The notes under the pieces were generated by a model. The model did no database searches, was not told the origin of the DNA, and saw only the letters and a program-made list of their open reading frames with translations. This document shows, piece after piece, positions 17,944-25,971 of a DNA stretch of 64,000 nt. The DNA lies in NCBI GenBank assembly GCA_900466945.1, contig UBNV01000005.1:124001-188000 (forward strand), read 5' to 3'. The number at the start of each line of letters is the position of its first letter. The stretch's first letter is position 1. A program made the position numbers and the translations under genes. Source of the DNA: Hyphomicrobiales bacterium (lineage in GTDB: Bacteria > Pseudomonadota > Alphaproteobacteria > Rhizobiales > Rhizobiaceae).

Positions 17944-17978
17944 ACGTCGCGTCAGCGACGTATAATTGCGCCCTTGGA
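17944..17978. other. oriT: Origin of transfer (oriT), Q/Ti-type nick region
   Basis: In the traA-traC intergenic region a perfect inverted repeat ACGTCGC (17944-17950) / GCGACGT (17955-17961) is followed directly by ATAATTGCGCCCTTGG. This matches the layout of RSF1010/Ti-plasmid oriT: a short hairpin then a conserved nic core ending GCGCCCT, nicked within TGCG/CCC. MOBQ relaxase TraA next door is the matching enzyme. The exact nick position is inferred. Confidence 0.82.
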
Positions 17979-18008
17979 CGCCGCTCCCTTGGATCGGCCG
18001 GGATCATC

Positions 18009-18074
18009 ACCCGCATCTGCCTCTGCGGGTATTGCAGGATTGACCCTAGTGCGAGGCACACACTTCCCTGCAAT
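18009..18074 (+). promoter_or_regulatory. Two inverted repeats in the traCDG leader
   Basis: ACCCGCA (18009-18015) pairs with TGCGGGT (18024-18030), and ATTGCAGG (18031-18038) pairs with CCTGCAAT (18067-18074). Both lie between oriT and traC. They could be relaxosome protein sites, an operator, or mRNA leader hairpins. No 18-bp tra box is present here. Confidence 0.4.
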
Positions 18075-18119
18075 CCTTTCGCCCACGGGACCACGATCCA
18101 GCCAAGGAGACGTTTGCTC

Positions 18120-18434
18120 ATGAAGAAGACCTCCAGCAAAATCCGGGAAGAAATCGCAAAGCTCCAGGATGTTTTGAAAGCTGCCGAAACACGCGAGGCG
18201 GAACGCATAGGCCGGGTCGCACTCAAGGCGGGGCTCGGCGAAATCGAAATCGAAAACAGCGCCTTGCTGGCTGCCTTCGAGGACCTGACCCACCGGTTTC
18301 GAACAGACCCGGCAACACGCAAATACGGCTCCGTTGATGCACGTTCGCACGGCTCAAGACCCAGCGGGGATGCGCAGGCAGAGGCCGCGTCGATCTCATC
18401 TGGCACGGCTCAAGGCAGAGTTGGCGAGGCTTGA
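18120..18434 (+). CDS. traC: Conjugal transfer protein TraC
   Basis: A 104-residue relaxosome accessory protein, first gene of the rightward traCDG operon. It begins [41 protein letters not shown], a long helical stretch like Ti-plasmid TraC, which helps the relaxase at oriT. The C-terminal 30 residues are Ser/Ala/Gly rich. The ATG at 18120 has AAGGAGA nine bases upstream. Four bases separate its stop from the likely traD start. Confidence 0.87.
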   Translation: MKKTSSKIREEIAKLQDVLKAAETREAERIGRVALKAGLGEIEIENSALLAAFEDLTHRFRTDPATRKYGSVDARSHGSRPSGDAQAEAASISSGTAQGRVGEA

Positions 18435-18438
18435 TCGC

Positions 18439-18654
18439 ATGGCCAGAACCGCAACCCATGACGTGCGCAAGCAGGATACGCGCGAAAAGATAGCCTTGGG
18501 CGGACTCATCGTAAAAGCCGGCCTGCGTTACGAAAAACGCGCCGTGCTTTTCGGTGCCCTGATCGAACTTGCACAAAGGCTGAAGGTGGACGAAGAGGAA
18601 CGAGAACGCTTGAGAACGCTTGGCGCGGGGGCCTTCGCTCATGACGGCGACTAG
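18439..18654 (+). CDS. traD: Conjugal transfer protein TraD
   Basis: A 71-residue small protein matching Ti TraD in length and core ([21 protein letters not shown], then [12 protein letters not shown]). It belongs to the relaxosome and coupling-protein set; its mechanism is not known. An upstream in-frame ATG at 18370 would add a basic helical stretch overlapping traC; I prefer 18439 because it gives the usual length. Its stop overlaps the traG start. Confidence 0.85.
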   Translation: MARTATHDVRKQDTREKIALGGLIVKAGLRYEKRAVLFGALIELAQRLKVDEEERERLRTLGAGAFAHDGD

Positions 18655-20614
18655 AGCCGTCTGCGTCATGGCACCAGCCCTTGCCATGGTCGCGGCCATG
18701 CTTCTTCTAAACGGGACCCATCACGACCTCCAGAGCTTTGCAGCTTCGTCGGATGCGAAGCGCGTGCTCGCCCGGATCGGCATTGCAATACCCGCCGTCA
18801 CGGCCGCGGCAATTGGCATCATCCTGCTCTTCGCATCCGCGCGTTCGAGACAGATCCAGTCTCTTGCATGGGGTGTTCTTTTGGGAACTATCCCGGCGAT
18901 GTCCATAACCGGCTTTCAGGAGCTGAGGCGTCTTGCGGGTCTCGCCGAAGGACAAGCACCCGGCGCGAGCATTGTCGCCCTTGTCGACCCCGCAAGCCTG
19001 GTCGGCGCGATTACGCAGATCGTGGCAGGCTGCTTTGCGCTGAGGGTCGCACTTCTGGGCAATGCGGCTTTTGGCACAGGGGCACCCCGACGGGTCTCGG
19101 GGCGTCGCGCCCTGCATGGGGAAGCCGACTGGATGGGAATGGCTGAGGCAGCCGAGCTCTTTGGTGAAGCAGGCGGTATCGTCATCGGTGAGGCCTACCG
19201 GGTAGACCGGGACCGCCACGCAAGCCACGGGTTCCGGGCCAATGACGAGGTGAGCTGGGGACAAGGGGGCAGGGTACCTCTTCTGTGTTTCGATGGCTCA
19301 TTCGGTTCCTCACACGGCATCGCCTTTGCCGGCTCGGGGGGGTTCAAGACGACCTCTGTCGTGATCCCGACGGCACTCAGATGGGGTGGAACGCTTGTGG
19401 TGCTTGATCCGTCTGGAGACGTCGCCGCCCGGGCGCTCGACTACAGGAACGAGATGGGTCGACAAACCGTGGTTCTGGATCCACGCCGTCCTGAAACCGG
19501 CTTCAACGCGCTGGACTGGATTGGAAGGTTCGGCAACACCAAGGAAGAAGACATCGCCTCAGTCGCCTCCTGGATCATGAGCGACAACGGGCGGGCAACG
19601 GGCGTGCGGGACGACTTCTTTCGCTCGACCGGGCTGCAGCTCCTGACCGCGATGATTGCCGATGTCTGCCTGTCTGGCCGAACACTGGAACAGAACCAGA
19701 CGTTGCGAACCGTTCGCGCCAATCTTGCAGAGCCTGAGACCAAACTGCGCAAGCGCTTGTCTGACATTTTTGAGCACTCCGCCTCCGCTTTCGTAAAGGA
19801 GAATGTCGCGGCCTTCGTCAACATGACGCCGGAAACCTTCTCTGGTGTCTATGCCAATGCAATCAAGGAAACCCATTGGCTGTCCTATGAAAATTATGCA
19901 GCCCTCGTCTCTGGCTCGGCATTTTCCACCGATGAGGTCGCATCCGGCGGGAAGGATGTGTTCATCAATATCGACCTGAAGACGCTGGAGACCCATTCAG
20001 GCTTGGCGCGCGTCATCATCGGCTCTCTCCTAAACGCGATCTACAATCGCGAAGGCACGCTGAACTCCCGTGCGCTTTTCCTCCTCGACGAGGTGGCGAG
20101 GCTCGGTTACATGCGCGTTCTGGAAACCGCACGGGATGCCGGCCGCAAATACGGCATCACGCTGCTGATGATCTATCAGTCGATCGGCCAGTTGCGCGAA
20201 ACCTATGGCGGGCGCGATGCATCAAGCAAATGGTTTGAGAGTTCAAGCTGGATTTCGTTTGCGGCCATCAATGATCCGGAAACCGCCGAATATATCTCCC
20301 GTCGCTGCGGCATGACGACGGTGGAAATCGATCAGGTGAGCAGGAGTTTCCAGACCCGGGGCAGCTCTCGCACGCGGTCAAAGCAGGTCACCGCCCGACC
20401 CTTGATCCTGCCGCATGAAGTGTTGCTCATGCGTGCCGACGAGCAGATCGTCTTCACTGCCGGCAATCCGCCTCTCAAGTGCGGGCGGGCGATCTGGTTT
20501 AGAAGGCGGGACATGCGATATTGCGCAGAAGCGCCAGCCAGGCGCCTGGAACGACAAGGTCGTGCGGGGCAACTGCAACCGCCGGATCAGCCAATGCCGA
20601 GACCACGAACCTGA
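18641..20614 (+). CDS. traG: Coupling protein TraG (VirD4-like ATPase)
   Basis: A 657-residue type IV coupling protein that links the relaxosome to the transfer channel. The N-terminus has membrane segments ([31 protein letters not shown]; a third near [14 protein letters not shown]). The cytoplasmic part has Walker A GSGGFKTT (231-238) and Walker [16 protein letters not shown] at 18641 overlaps the traD stop; the longer frame from 18620 lies inside traD. Length and order (traC-D-G) match Ti-type plasmids. Confidence 0.95.
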   Translation: MTATRAVCVMAPALAMVAAMLLLNGTHHDLQSFAASSDAKRVLARIGIAIPAVTAAAIGIILLFASARSRQIQSLAWGVLLGTIPAMSITGFQELRRLAGLAEGQAPGASIVALVDPASLVGAITQIVAGCFALRVALLGNAAFGTGAPRRVSGRRALHGEADWMGMAEAAELFGEAGGIVIGEAYRVDRDRHASHGFRANDEVSWGQGGRVPLLCFDGSFGSSHGIAFAGSGGFKTTSVVIPTALRWGGTLVVLDPSGDVAARALDYRNEMGRQTVVLDPRRPETGFNALDWIGRFGNTKEEDIASVASWIMSDNGRATGVRDDFFRSTGLQLLTAMIADVCLSGRTLEQNQTLRTVRANLAEPETKLRKRLSDIFEHSASAFVKENVAAFVNMTPETFSGVYANAIKETHWLSYENYAALVSGSAFSTDEVASGGKDVFINIDLKTLETHSGLARVIIGSLLNAIYNREGTLNSRALFLLDEVARLGYMRVLETARDAGRKYGITLLMIYQSIGQLRETYGGRDASSKWFESSSWISFAAINDPETAEYISRRCGMTTVEIDQVSRSFQTRGSSRTRSKQVTARPLILPHEVLLMRADEQIVFTAGNPPLKCGRAIWFRRRDMRYCAEAPARRLERQGRAGQLQPPDQPMPRPRT

Positions 20615-21014
20615 CGGGCCAACAATGCGCCTCAGAAAGATCTTGCTCACTCACCGGCCATGAAGAAACGTTCCTGACGGGAGCCGGAATCGGACTGTCG
20701 AGTCCCACGAAAACCGAGGCAGGTGCCGCGCCTTCCGCACTCTTGGTCTCAATCTGTCGACCGCGGCAGCGCTCGACCATGACATCGCGCAAGAAACAAG
20801 TCCTCCGGGCCGATCGCCGCGGCATCATGAAACTATGGTAACTGCACTCTGTCATTCATGGACGCCATACCGAGGTATCAAAGACGCAGATGCGATTGGA
20901 ACGAGAAGCAGGCTGGTCGATGCATCACCATTCATCAGGATCTTGAATCGGTCACGCCCGATCGATTCAAAACTCTCGTTGGACCTTGCTCATGGAAAAA
21001 TTGATCATCAAGGC
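20615..21014. other. Region downstream of traG
   Basis: About 400 bases. Overlapping frames on both strands (for example minus 20499-20855) have no recognised product and no convincing ribosome site. I see no gene here. Confidence 0.3.
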
Positions 21015-21290
21015 ATGATCACACAGCCCTATAAGATCTATTGTGAACGCCACGACCCCGTTCGAAACATGGCACGCTACTACACGATGGAGATCGCACC
21101 AGACCTCTTCGGAAAGACCTGTCTGATACGCAGCGGGGGACGGATCGGCCGACGTGGTCAACTAAAACATCACCAGTTCGCGCAGGAAGGAGAGGCGGTT
21201 CGGCTTTTTCTCGATATCCTTCGCAAGAAGCGCAGGCGCGGCTACCAGCCGCCGCCGCCAAACTTGAAAGACGGACCCAACCGGGGTTGA
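21015..21290 (+). CDS. WGR-domain protein
   Basis: A 91-residue protein made almost wholly of a WGR domain: YYTMEIAPDLFGKTCLIRSGGRIGRRGQ, then HQFAQEGEAVRLFLDILRKKRRRGY. WGR domains bind nucleic acids and occur alone on many rhizobial plasmids next to tra genes. The frame is open further upstream to 20835 but the ATG at 21015 has AAGG before it and starts the domain. The C-terminus is proline-rich. A DNA-binding role in plasmid maintenance or transfer is likely but unproven. Confidence 0.8.
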   Translation: MITQPYKIYCERHDPVRNMARYYTMEIAPDLFGKTCLIRSGGRIGRRGQLKHHQFAQEGEAVRLFLDILRKKRRRGYQPPPPNLKDGPNRG

Positions 21291-21379
21291 ACAGCCAAGG
21301 CCATCCATTGAGAAAGGCCTGTCCGACTAGTCAGTCAAACGGAATCGGGAAGCAGCCGAGCTGACAGCCATCGAGCATC

Positions 21380-21402
21380 AAAGGGGCCGCAAGCGGCCCT
21401 TT
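21380..21402 (+). terminator. Terminator-like hairpin after the WGR gene
   Basis: AAAGGGGCCGC and GCGGCCCTTT form a GC-rich stem with a two-base loop and one bulge, followed by TTTGCTATTTT. It lies about 90 bases after the WGR-gene stop. Confidence 0.55.
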
Positions 21403-21616
21403 GCTATTTTGCGGTCTCCGTCGAGCACCGCGAAACATCACTCCTGCGTGACAGTCGCGACGTTATTGTCGTCGAATAGGACGAGGTGACAGTCAAAGCC
21501 TGGCATTTCCTTGGTTTATTCAGACGTATCGAAACATATCGGGCAGCTATCGCCACTGGACGAGGGGTGAGGCTGGTGCGACACGTGAGCTGTGTCCAAA
21601 GTGCACGCTGGACAAA
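21403..21616. other. Gap between the WGR gene and first DUF736 gene
   Basis: Together with 21291-21379 this makes about 300 bases without a gene; apart from the hairpins on each side nothing is recognised. Confidence 0.3.
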
Positions 21617-21638
21617 GCCCCGCCTTTCCGGGCGGGTC
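21617..21638 (-). terminator. Terminator after first DUF736 gene
   Basis: GCCCCGCC and GGCGGGTC form a near-perfect stem; on the minus strand it is followed by TTTG. It lies 10 bases after the DUF736 stop and resembles the hairpin after the second DUF736 gene. Confidence 0.5.
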
Positions 21639-21647
21639 TTCCAATAC

Positions 21648-21956
21648 TCAGTCGCGGTTCGAACGGGACCAGATGAGCTGATGACCATCTCCGCCTTCGA
21701 CCTCGGTCAAGGTTGCGTAGATAGGGGCCGGAAAGCTCGGATCGTCGAGCTTGACCGAGAGGTAGTCGCGTCCTTCCCCGGAAGTCTTCAGCCAGGCGGC
21801 CCCAAATTCGACGCTACCGGCATAGACGCGAAACTGCGGGCCCTTGCCGGATGGGTTTTCCACTCGGGCGATCCGCGCCTTGACGTTGATGGCGAGGGTA
21901 CGGATGGAGCCCGCGAAACCCGTGTCGTTGGATGTGAAAGTACCGATGGTTGCCAT
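21648..21956 (-). CDS. DUF736 family protein (copy 1)
   Basis: A 102-residue DUF736 protein starting [21 protein letters not shown] and ending WSRSNRD. DUF736 proteins are common on alpha-proteobacterial plasmids and integrative elements near conjugation genes; their function is unknown. ATG at 21956 is preceded by AAGGAACAGG; the longer frame is not conserved in copy 2. Copy 2 lies 0.9 kb to the right in the same orientation and is about 80 percent identical by eye. An intact small protein with strong conservation of both copies suggests both are used. Confidence 0.85.
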   Translation of the reverse strand: MATIGTFTSNDTGFAGSIRTLAINVKARIARVENPSGKGPQFRVYAGSVEFGAAWLKTSGEGRDYLSVKLDDPSFPAPIYATLTEVEGGDGHQLIWSRSNRD

Positions 21957-22543
21957 TGTCCTGTTCCTTTTCTTCGAGGTATGGGGCCGCGCCCACCGCG
22001 GCCTTGATGACAGTCGAAAAGACCGGGAACGATCAGACCGCACCCGACCGGTATCCCCATTGCGCATCTGCATCGGGGGAGGTCATTGGGCCGCAACGGG
22101 GTGGAGGACGGCAAGTGACAGATTTGTCAAAGGGTGAGGAGAGCATCCCCTGGGTCGACAGATATGTCACTTGACGTTGCAGAAGCTGGATCAAAGCGAA
22201 GCCGGCTCCGGTCAGGCATGCCGCATCGAGCAAGCAAGGGAGCGGGCTGAACAGAAAAAGACAGCAAGGCTACCATAAGGTCCGTCAGGCCGGGCATACG
22301 GAATTCCACTTGAAGGCTCGAGCCAGCCGCGCTTGTCCGGTCATGGCTTCGGAATGCCTTTACCCCCATCTTTTGGGGTCGATGAAGCCGAGTTTGCGCA
22401 TTTGGCAAGGTCGTTATATCGGGACGATAGGCTTATGATCATCGAGTTCCTTGCGAGGCTGTGAGGCCCAATCGTCAAGCAGGCAAGCCGACAACGCTCT
22501 CAAATTGCATGATGTGTGGCACATCTAACCTTACCAGGAAGGA
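21957..22543. other. Spacer between the DUF736 copies
   Basis: About 590 bases. Its first part resembles the region upstream of copy 2 (both carry a GATC-rich AACGATC/GACGATC...GACCGCACCC block), so the spacer belongs to a tandem duplication. It also holds two operator-like dyads at 22112-22173. No gene is seen. Confidence 0.5.
22112..22173. promoter_or_regulatory. Pair of inverted TGACA-type dyads
   Basis: CAAGTGACAGATTTGTC (22112-22128) and its inverted near-copy GACAGATATGTCACTTG (22157-22173) face each other. Each is also a dyad on its own (TGACA-N4-TGTCA type). They lie about 155 bases upstream of the DUF736 copy 1 start and are missing upstream of copy 2. The form suggests a repressor or partition-protein site. 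Confidence 0.5.
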
Positions 22544-22546
22544 AAG

Positions 22547-22567
22547 CCCCGCCTTGTCGGCGGGGCC
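22547..22567 (-). terminator. Terminator after second DUF736 gene
   Basis: Perfect 8-bp stem GCCCCGCC/GGCGGGGC with a five-base loop, followed by TTTCC on the minus strand, nine bases past the stop. Confidence 0.55.
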
Positions 22568-22575
22568 AGGCGATT

Positions 22576-22887
22576 TCAGTCGCGGTTCGGGCGGGACCAG
22601 ATCAACTGGTAGTCATCCTCACCCTCGACCTCCGTGAGCGTCGCATAGATCGGACCCGGGAAGCTGGGATCATCGAGCTTGACCGAGAGGTAATCGCGGT
22701 CGGTCTCGGCCGAGCGCTTCTGCCAGGCCGCCCCGAGTTCAACGGAACCGGCGAAGATGCGGTACTGGGGCCCCTTGTCCGAGGGGTTTTCGATCCGGGC
22801 GATGCGAGCCTTGACGTTGAGGGCGAGAGTGCGGATCGATCCGGTGAAGCCGTTTTCGGTAGAGGTGAAAGTGCCGATGGTAGCCAT
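22576..22887 (-). CDS. DUF736 family protein (copy 2)
   Basis: A 103-residue paralogue of the 21648-21956 product, starting [21 protein letters not shown] and ending WSRPNRD; one residue longer through a small insertion (KRSAETDRD against KTSGEGRD). ATG at 22887 is preceded by AAAAGGAATAGG. Its own terminator follows. Substitutions are mainly conservative, which fits selection on both copies rather than decay. Function unknown; plasmid-borne context as for copy 1. Confidence 0.85.
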   Translation of the reverse strand: MATIGTFTSTENGFTGSIRTLALNVKARIARIENPSDKGPQYRIFAGSVELGAAWQKRSAETDRDYLSVKLDDPSFPGPIYATLTEVEGEDDYQLIWSRPNRD

Positions 22888-23416
22888 TGTCCTATTCCTT
22901 TTCGCTTGATCGGGTCGCTCCATTGCGGCCTCGATGGCAGTCGAAAAGACTGGGGACGATCGGACCGCACCCAGCCGGGGTCCCCGCCGCTCGCGGGCGG
23001 GGTGGCGATCGGGCCGAAACACAGTGAAGGGCGGCGCCTGGAACAGTTTCTTGCCCCGCGAGGAATGGCGACGATCCGGGGTCCCCTCTCGACAGGTCGA
23101 GTGGGGTGGGTTGCGCCAGGGGAAGAAAGTGTCAAGCGCGCCGTTGCGGCATAACGATCGAGGCGAAGCCGTTCTCCTGTCAGACCTGCCCCATCGAGCC
23201 CGTGAATGGAGCACCGCTGATCCGGCGGGACAGGACAGGATCGGGTGCTGCGCATGCATCACATCTACGAAGGACCTGCGCCGAACCGGCAGCGCGTTCT
23301 CAAATTGAGCGGGAATACACACAGGGCGCACATGGCCGTTGGGCCCTTGGCCTGGGTCTGCGTGCTCGAAGTGGGCCTCCCTAAAACTGACCAGGGATCC
23401 GTCGCCTGGAGGAAAG
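22888..23416. other. Region upstream of DUF736 copy 2
   Basis: About 530 bases. It repeats, with divergence, the sequence upstream of copy 1, including a similar end (TCTCAAATTG near 22500 and TCTCAAATTG near 23300). No gene is recognised. Confidence 0.4.
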
Positions 23417-23515
23417 ATGCGTCAGCAGACAAAGCCGTTCACCGTTAAGATCAATCAATCCAGGAAGCCAAAATCCGGGACGAAAAGCCGTCGATTTGAG
23501 GAAAGCTCGACATGA
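23417..23515 (+). CDS. Small basic protein (32 aa)
   Basis: A short frame starting [19 protein letters not shown] with an excellent ribosome site GGAGGAAAG immediately before the ATG. It ends in ATGA, overlapping a second frame. Longer relatives starting MRQQTKPF are known to me from rhizobial plasmids, so this may be a truncated copy. Function unknown. Confidence 0.42.
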   Translation: MRQQTKPFTVKINQSRKPKSGTKSRRFEESST

Positions 23516-23706
23516 GCATTGCCGAAGACGCCAATGTCTCGGCGAACCAGCCTATTGCGTCCGCCCCTCCGATCGGGGCGATCGGCTCTGAACAGCCTGC
23601 GCAAACAAGCCTTCAAGCGCCGTCTTGCATCTGGCCGGCATCTGGCTGCAGTCGACCGCGGACGGTGGACGCAGGTCCAATGCGGGACCAAGATTCTGGC
23701 CTGTAG
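23512..23706 (+). CDS. Small hypothetical protein (64 aa)
   Basis: Begins [20 protein letters not shown] and is coupled to the preceding 32-residue frame by an ATGA overlap. Composition is low in charge and rich in Ala, Pro and Ser. It could be the frame-shifted rest of the upstream gene. No family recognised. Confidence 0.3.
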   Translation: MSIAEDANVSANQPIASAPPIGAIGSEQPAQTSLQAPSCIWPASGCSRPRTVDAGPMRDQDSGL

Positions 23707-23783
23707 TTTAGCCGCGGTTGACGATCGCTGCGGAGACCATAAGGTCTTGCCTGTGAAATTCATCAGCATGATCGGAGAACCTC

Positions 23784-24155
23784 ATGCTTCGCGGGCTTGC
23801 GCTGTTATTGCTGTTTCAACTGGCCGGCGAGAGTATCGTCTTCCTGACTGGCCTCAAGATTCCGGGGCCCGTGATCGGTCTGGTTTTGCTGGCGGTCGCC
23901 TTGCCACTCATCGCACGGTTTTTCGCGGACCAGCTCGTAGCGGACGTGGAGAGGGCATCCGATACGCTACTGGGCAATCTTGGGATGTTTTTCATTCCGG
24001 CCGGCGTTGGAGTTGTCGCGCTGAGTGGTCTCATCGGAACCCACGGGGCAGCAATCCTCGCGATTCTGGTGATATCGGCGCTGGTGACGCTCGCCGTCAC
24101 AGTGTGGGTGTTCATCGCGGTCAGGCGTCTGATCGCCGTGCGAACATCCACATGA
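23784..24155 (+). CDS. lrgA: LrgA/CidA-family holin-like protein
   Basis: A 123-residue membrane protein with four hydrophobic segments. Family landmarks are the start LLLLFQLAGESIVFLTGLKIPGPVIGLVLL, and LLGNLGMFFIPAGVGVV. LrgA/CidA proteins are holin-like pore formers that control autolysis or, in other bacteria, export of pyruvate and other small acids, working with an LrgB partner. The stop overlaps the lrgB start in ATGA. Finding this pair between plasmid backbone genes is unusual. Confidence 0.9.
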   Translation: MLRGLALLLLFQLAGESIVFLTGLKIPGPVIGLVLLAVALPLIARFFADQLVADVERASDTLLGNLGMFFIPAGVGVVALSGLIGTHGAAILAILVISALVTLAVTVWVFIAVRRLIAVRTST

Positions 24156-24874
24156 ACAGATCGCCGATTGAACTGTGGGTCTACCTATCGGCGTCACCGC
24201 TCCTCTGGCTGACGTTCACACTCCTTGTGTGGATCGCAGCTCAAGGGATTTCGCGACGACTGGGACGCCATCCGCTTGCCAACCCCGTCCTCATGTCTAT
24301 CATTGCAATCTCTGGGTGCATGTTAACAGCGGAAATCCCCTATGAGCGGTTCTTCGCCGGTGCCCAGTTCATTCACTTTCTTCTGGGGCCTGCGACCGTC
24401 GCCATCGCTGTTCCGCTTTACCGACAATGGGGCGAGGTGAGGCCTCTACTACTGCCGATATCGGTCGCACTCCTGATAGGATCATTCGCCGCGGTGGCAT
24501 CAGTCCTTGTCCTTGGGCTGCTGGCAGGTCTCCCCCACGACATCCTTCTGTCCTTCCTTCCGAAATCGGCAACAGCCGGTGTTGCCATGGCTATCTCACA
24601 GTCACTCGGGGGTGACCCCTCCCTGACGGCTGTCCTCGTGATTGTGACAGGCATTGTAGGGGCGTTGATTGTGACACCCTTCATGAATGTGATGCGGATC
24701 GATGACTATGCCGCCCGTGGATTTGCAGTGGGGCTGACCTCCCATGGTATCGGAACAGCGCGCGCCTATGACGTCAATCCAACAGCCGGTCTCTTTGCCG
24801 GCATCGCTATGGCGTTGAACGCAGTTGCGACCTCGCTCATGAGCCCGATCGCAGCCTCCTGGGTGGGCGGCTAA
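24152..24874 (+). CDS. lrgB: LrgB/CidB-family membrane protein
   Basis: A 240-residue protein with about six membrane segments and the conserved LrgB signature PKSATAGVAMAISQSLGGDPSLTAVLVIVTGIVGA, followed by GFAVGLTSHGIGTARA. It is the partner of LrgA. The start at 24152 overlaps the lrgA stop; the frame is open far upstream (23519) but that part is the antisense-free shadow of lrgA. A strong terminator follows. Confidence 0.92.
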   Translation: MNRSPIELWVYLSASPLLWLTFTLLVWIAAQGISRRLGRHPLANPVLMSIIAISGCMLTAEIPYERFFAGAQFIHFLLGPATVAIAVPLYRQWGEVRPLLLPISVALLIGSFAAVASVLVLGLLAGLPHDILLSFLPKSATAGVAMAISQSLGGDPSLTAVLVIVTGIVGALIVTPFMNVMRIDDYAARGFAVGLTSHGIGTARAYDVNPTAGLFAGIAMALNAVATSLMSPIAASWVGG

Positions 24875-24971
24875 CCAGGAGGAGAGATTACGGGGTTCAC
24901 CGTGGCATCGACACCCAAGCCGAAGTGGCTGTGAAGCAAAAAACGAGCCGGACGGCCCATAAGAGAAAAAG

Positions 24972-25000
24972 GGCGCTCAACCTTTCGGGAGCGCCCTTTC
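24972..25000 (+). terminator. Intrinsic terminator after lrgAB
   Basis: GGGCGCT (24972-24978) pairs with AGCGCCC (24991-24997) around a TTTCGG-containing loop, followed by TTTCCTGTTCC and preceded by an A-run, so it may act in both directions. Confidence 0.7.
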
Positions 25001-25166
25001 CTGTTCCCCGACGACACCAAACGCCACGAACAGGGTCGCCAGCAGGGCATCGCATCAACGGGAGGTAGGCATGATATGTTGTTGATGGGGCAAGATTTCA
25101 AGTCGCGGCCGCGACGGTCTCCTGCTAGCCATCGCCGCCCCTGAATGAAAGCAAGGTCGATTTGAG

Positions 25167-25415
25167 ATGAGCACAGATCCGGAGACGCGCAGAAGCATTG
25201 CGCAACGTGCCCTCGACCGCTCCGTCGCGCGCGGCATATCGCTCAAGGACGACGAAGCCTTCATGGCGCTTCTGGAACTGTGGATTGCCGGCGAGATCCC
25301 GATGCGGGTCATGCGCGAACGCTATTTCAACGCTGTCGCGCAAGGGCACCGTCGCGTCGCTCACCAAGACGGTCCGAATGATGTCCTCGGATCAGGCCCG
25401 GCCGATCGCAACTGA
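25167..25415 (+). CDS. Small hypothetical plasmid protein (82 aa)
   Basis: Starts MSTDPETRRSIAQRALDRSVARGISLKDDEAFMALLELWIAGEIPMRVMRERYF. The helical core (DDEAF...LWIAGEI...RERY) resembles short antitoxin-like or regulatory proteins seen on rhizobial plasmids, loosely like VbhA-type antitoxins, but no toxin gene is adjacent. AAGG lies about 11 bases before the ATG. The last 20 residues are probably disordered. Function unknown. Confidence 0.52.
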   Translation: MSTDPETRRSIAQRALDRSVARGISLKDDEAFMALLELWIAGEIPMRVMRERYFNAVAQGHRRVAHQDGPNDVLGSGPADRN

Positions 25416-25430
25416 CGCATCAGTGACGCC

Positions 25431-25535
25431 AAAAAAAGGGCCGCCGGTCGAAACCGCGGCCCATGAATTGTGAAGGTCAAAAACCTCCAGAGGGGAACAG
25501 CTGATGCGGCGGAACTGGGAGGAAGCCGCCACATG
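25431..25535 (-). ncRNA. Candidate anti-Shine-Dalgarno sRNA, copy A
   Basis: On the minus strand: a 5' hairpin at 25508-25530 (GGCGG/CCGCC, loop containing TTCCTCCCAG), a middle segment with GTTCCCCTCTGGAGG (25484-25498) and GACCTTCACA (25469-25478), then an intrinsic terminator GGGCCGC/GCGGCCC (25438-25462) and seven U's. The same order of blocks is found at 33.8 kb on the plus strand. Conserved C-rich loops plus a terminator point to a trans-acting RNA of the alpha-r14-like kind. Confidence 0.6.
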
Positions 25536-25971
25536 CATCAACTGCAGGCACTATGCCTGAATTTTGACCATTTGGAAAATATTTCTTGTGCAAGGCAGCC
25601 ATGCGTCAAGCGCTTTTCTCGATCGGCTAGGACCGGAGGCATAGCCGGCACGCCCGCGCATCCGCGCCAATCGCCCGATCGACTTGATGACATGGATGCC
25701 AGCGGGACGAAGGTATTCGAAACCATCGGTGCCTTTGTATTCAAGCGGCTCGACAACCCGGGCTTTGACGATGATCCATCCTAGACCTTTTCAACCTCTG
25801 GGAGGGGCGGGACGGGAGCATGAGGGATGGGGCTTTGGGGCATCCCTCATCCTGGCGCGTGCCGCTCGCTTGCGGCAAGGATCAGGCAAACGACAATCAA
25901 TGGCCTTGATGTTCATCACCTGCAGACCGTATGGCGATGCGCCGCCCATTGGCAGCGCATCGCGTGCCGGC
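25536..25971. other. Gap between sRNA copy A and DUF932 gene
   Basis: About 430 bases. The plus-strand frame 25470-25784 runs through the sRNA complement and has no family match; no other gene is seen. The sRNA promoter should be near 25540-25590. Confidence 0.3.

Noticed and set aside
25470-25784. 104-aa plus-strand frame with GTG start
   Set aside because: Runs through the complement of sRNA copy A; composition not protein-like.
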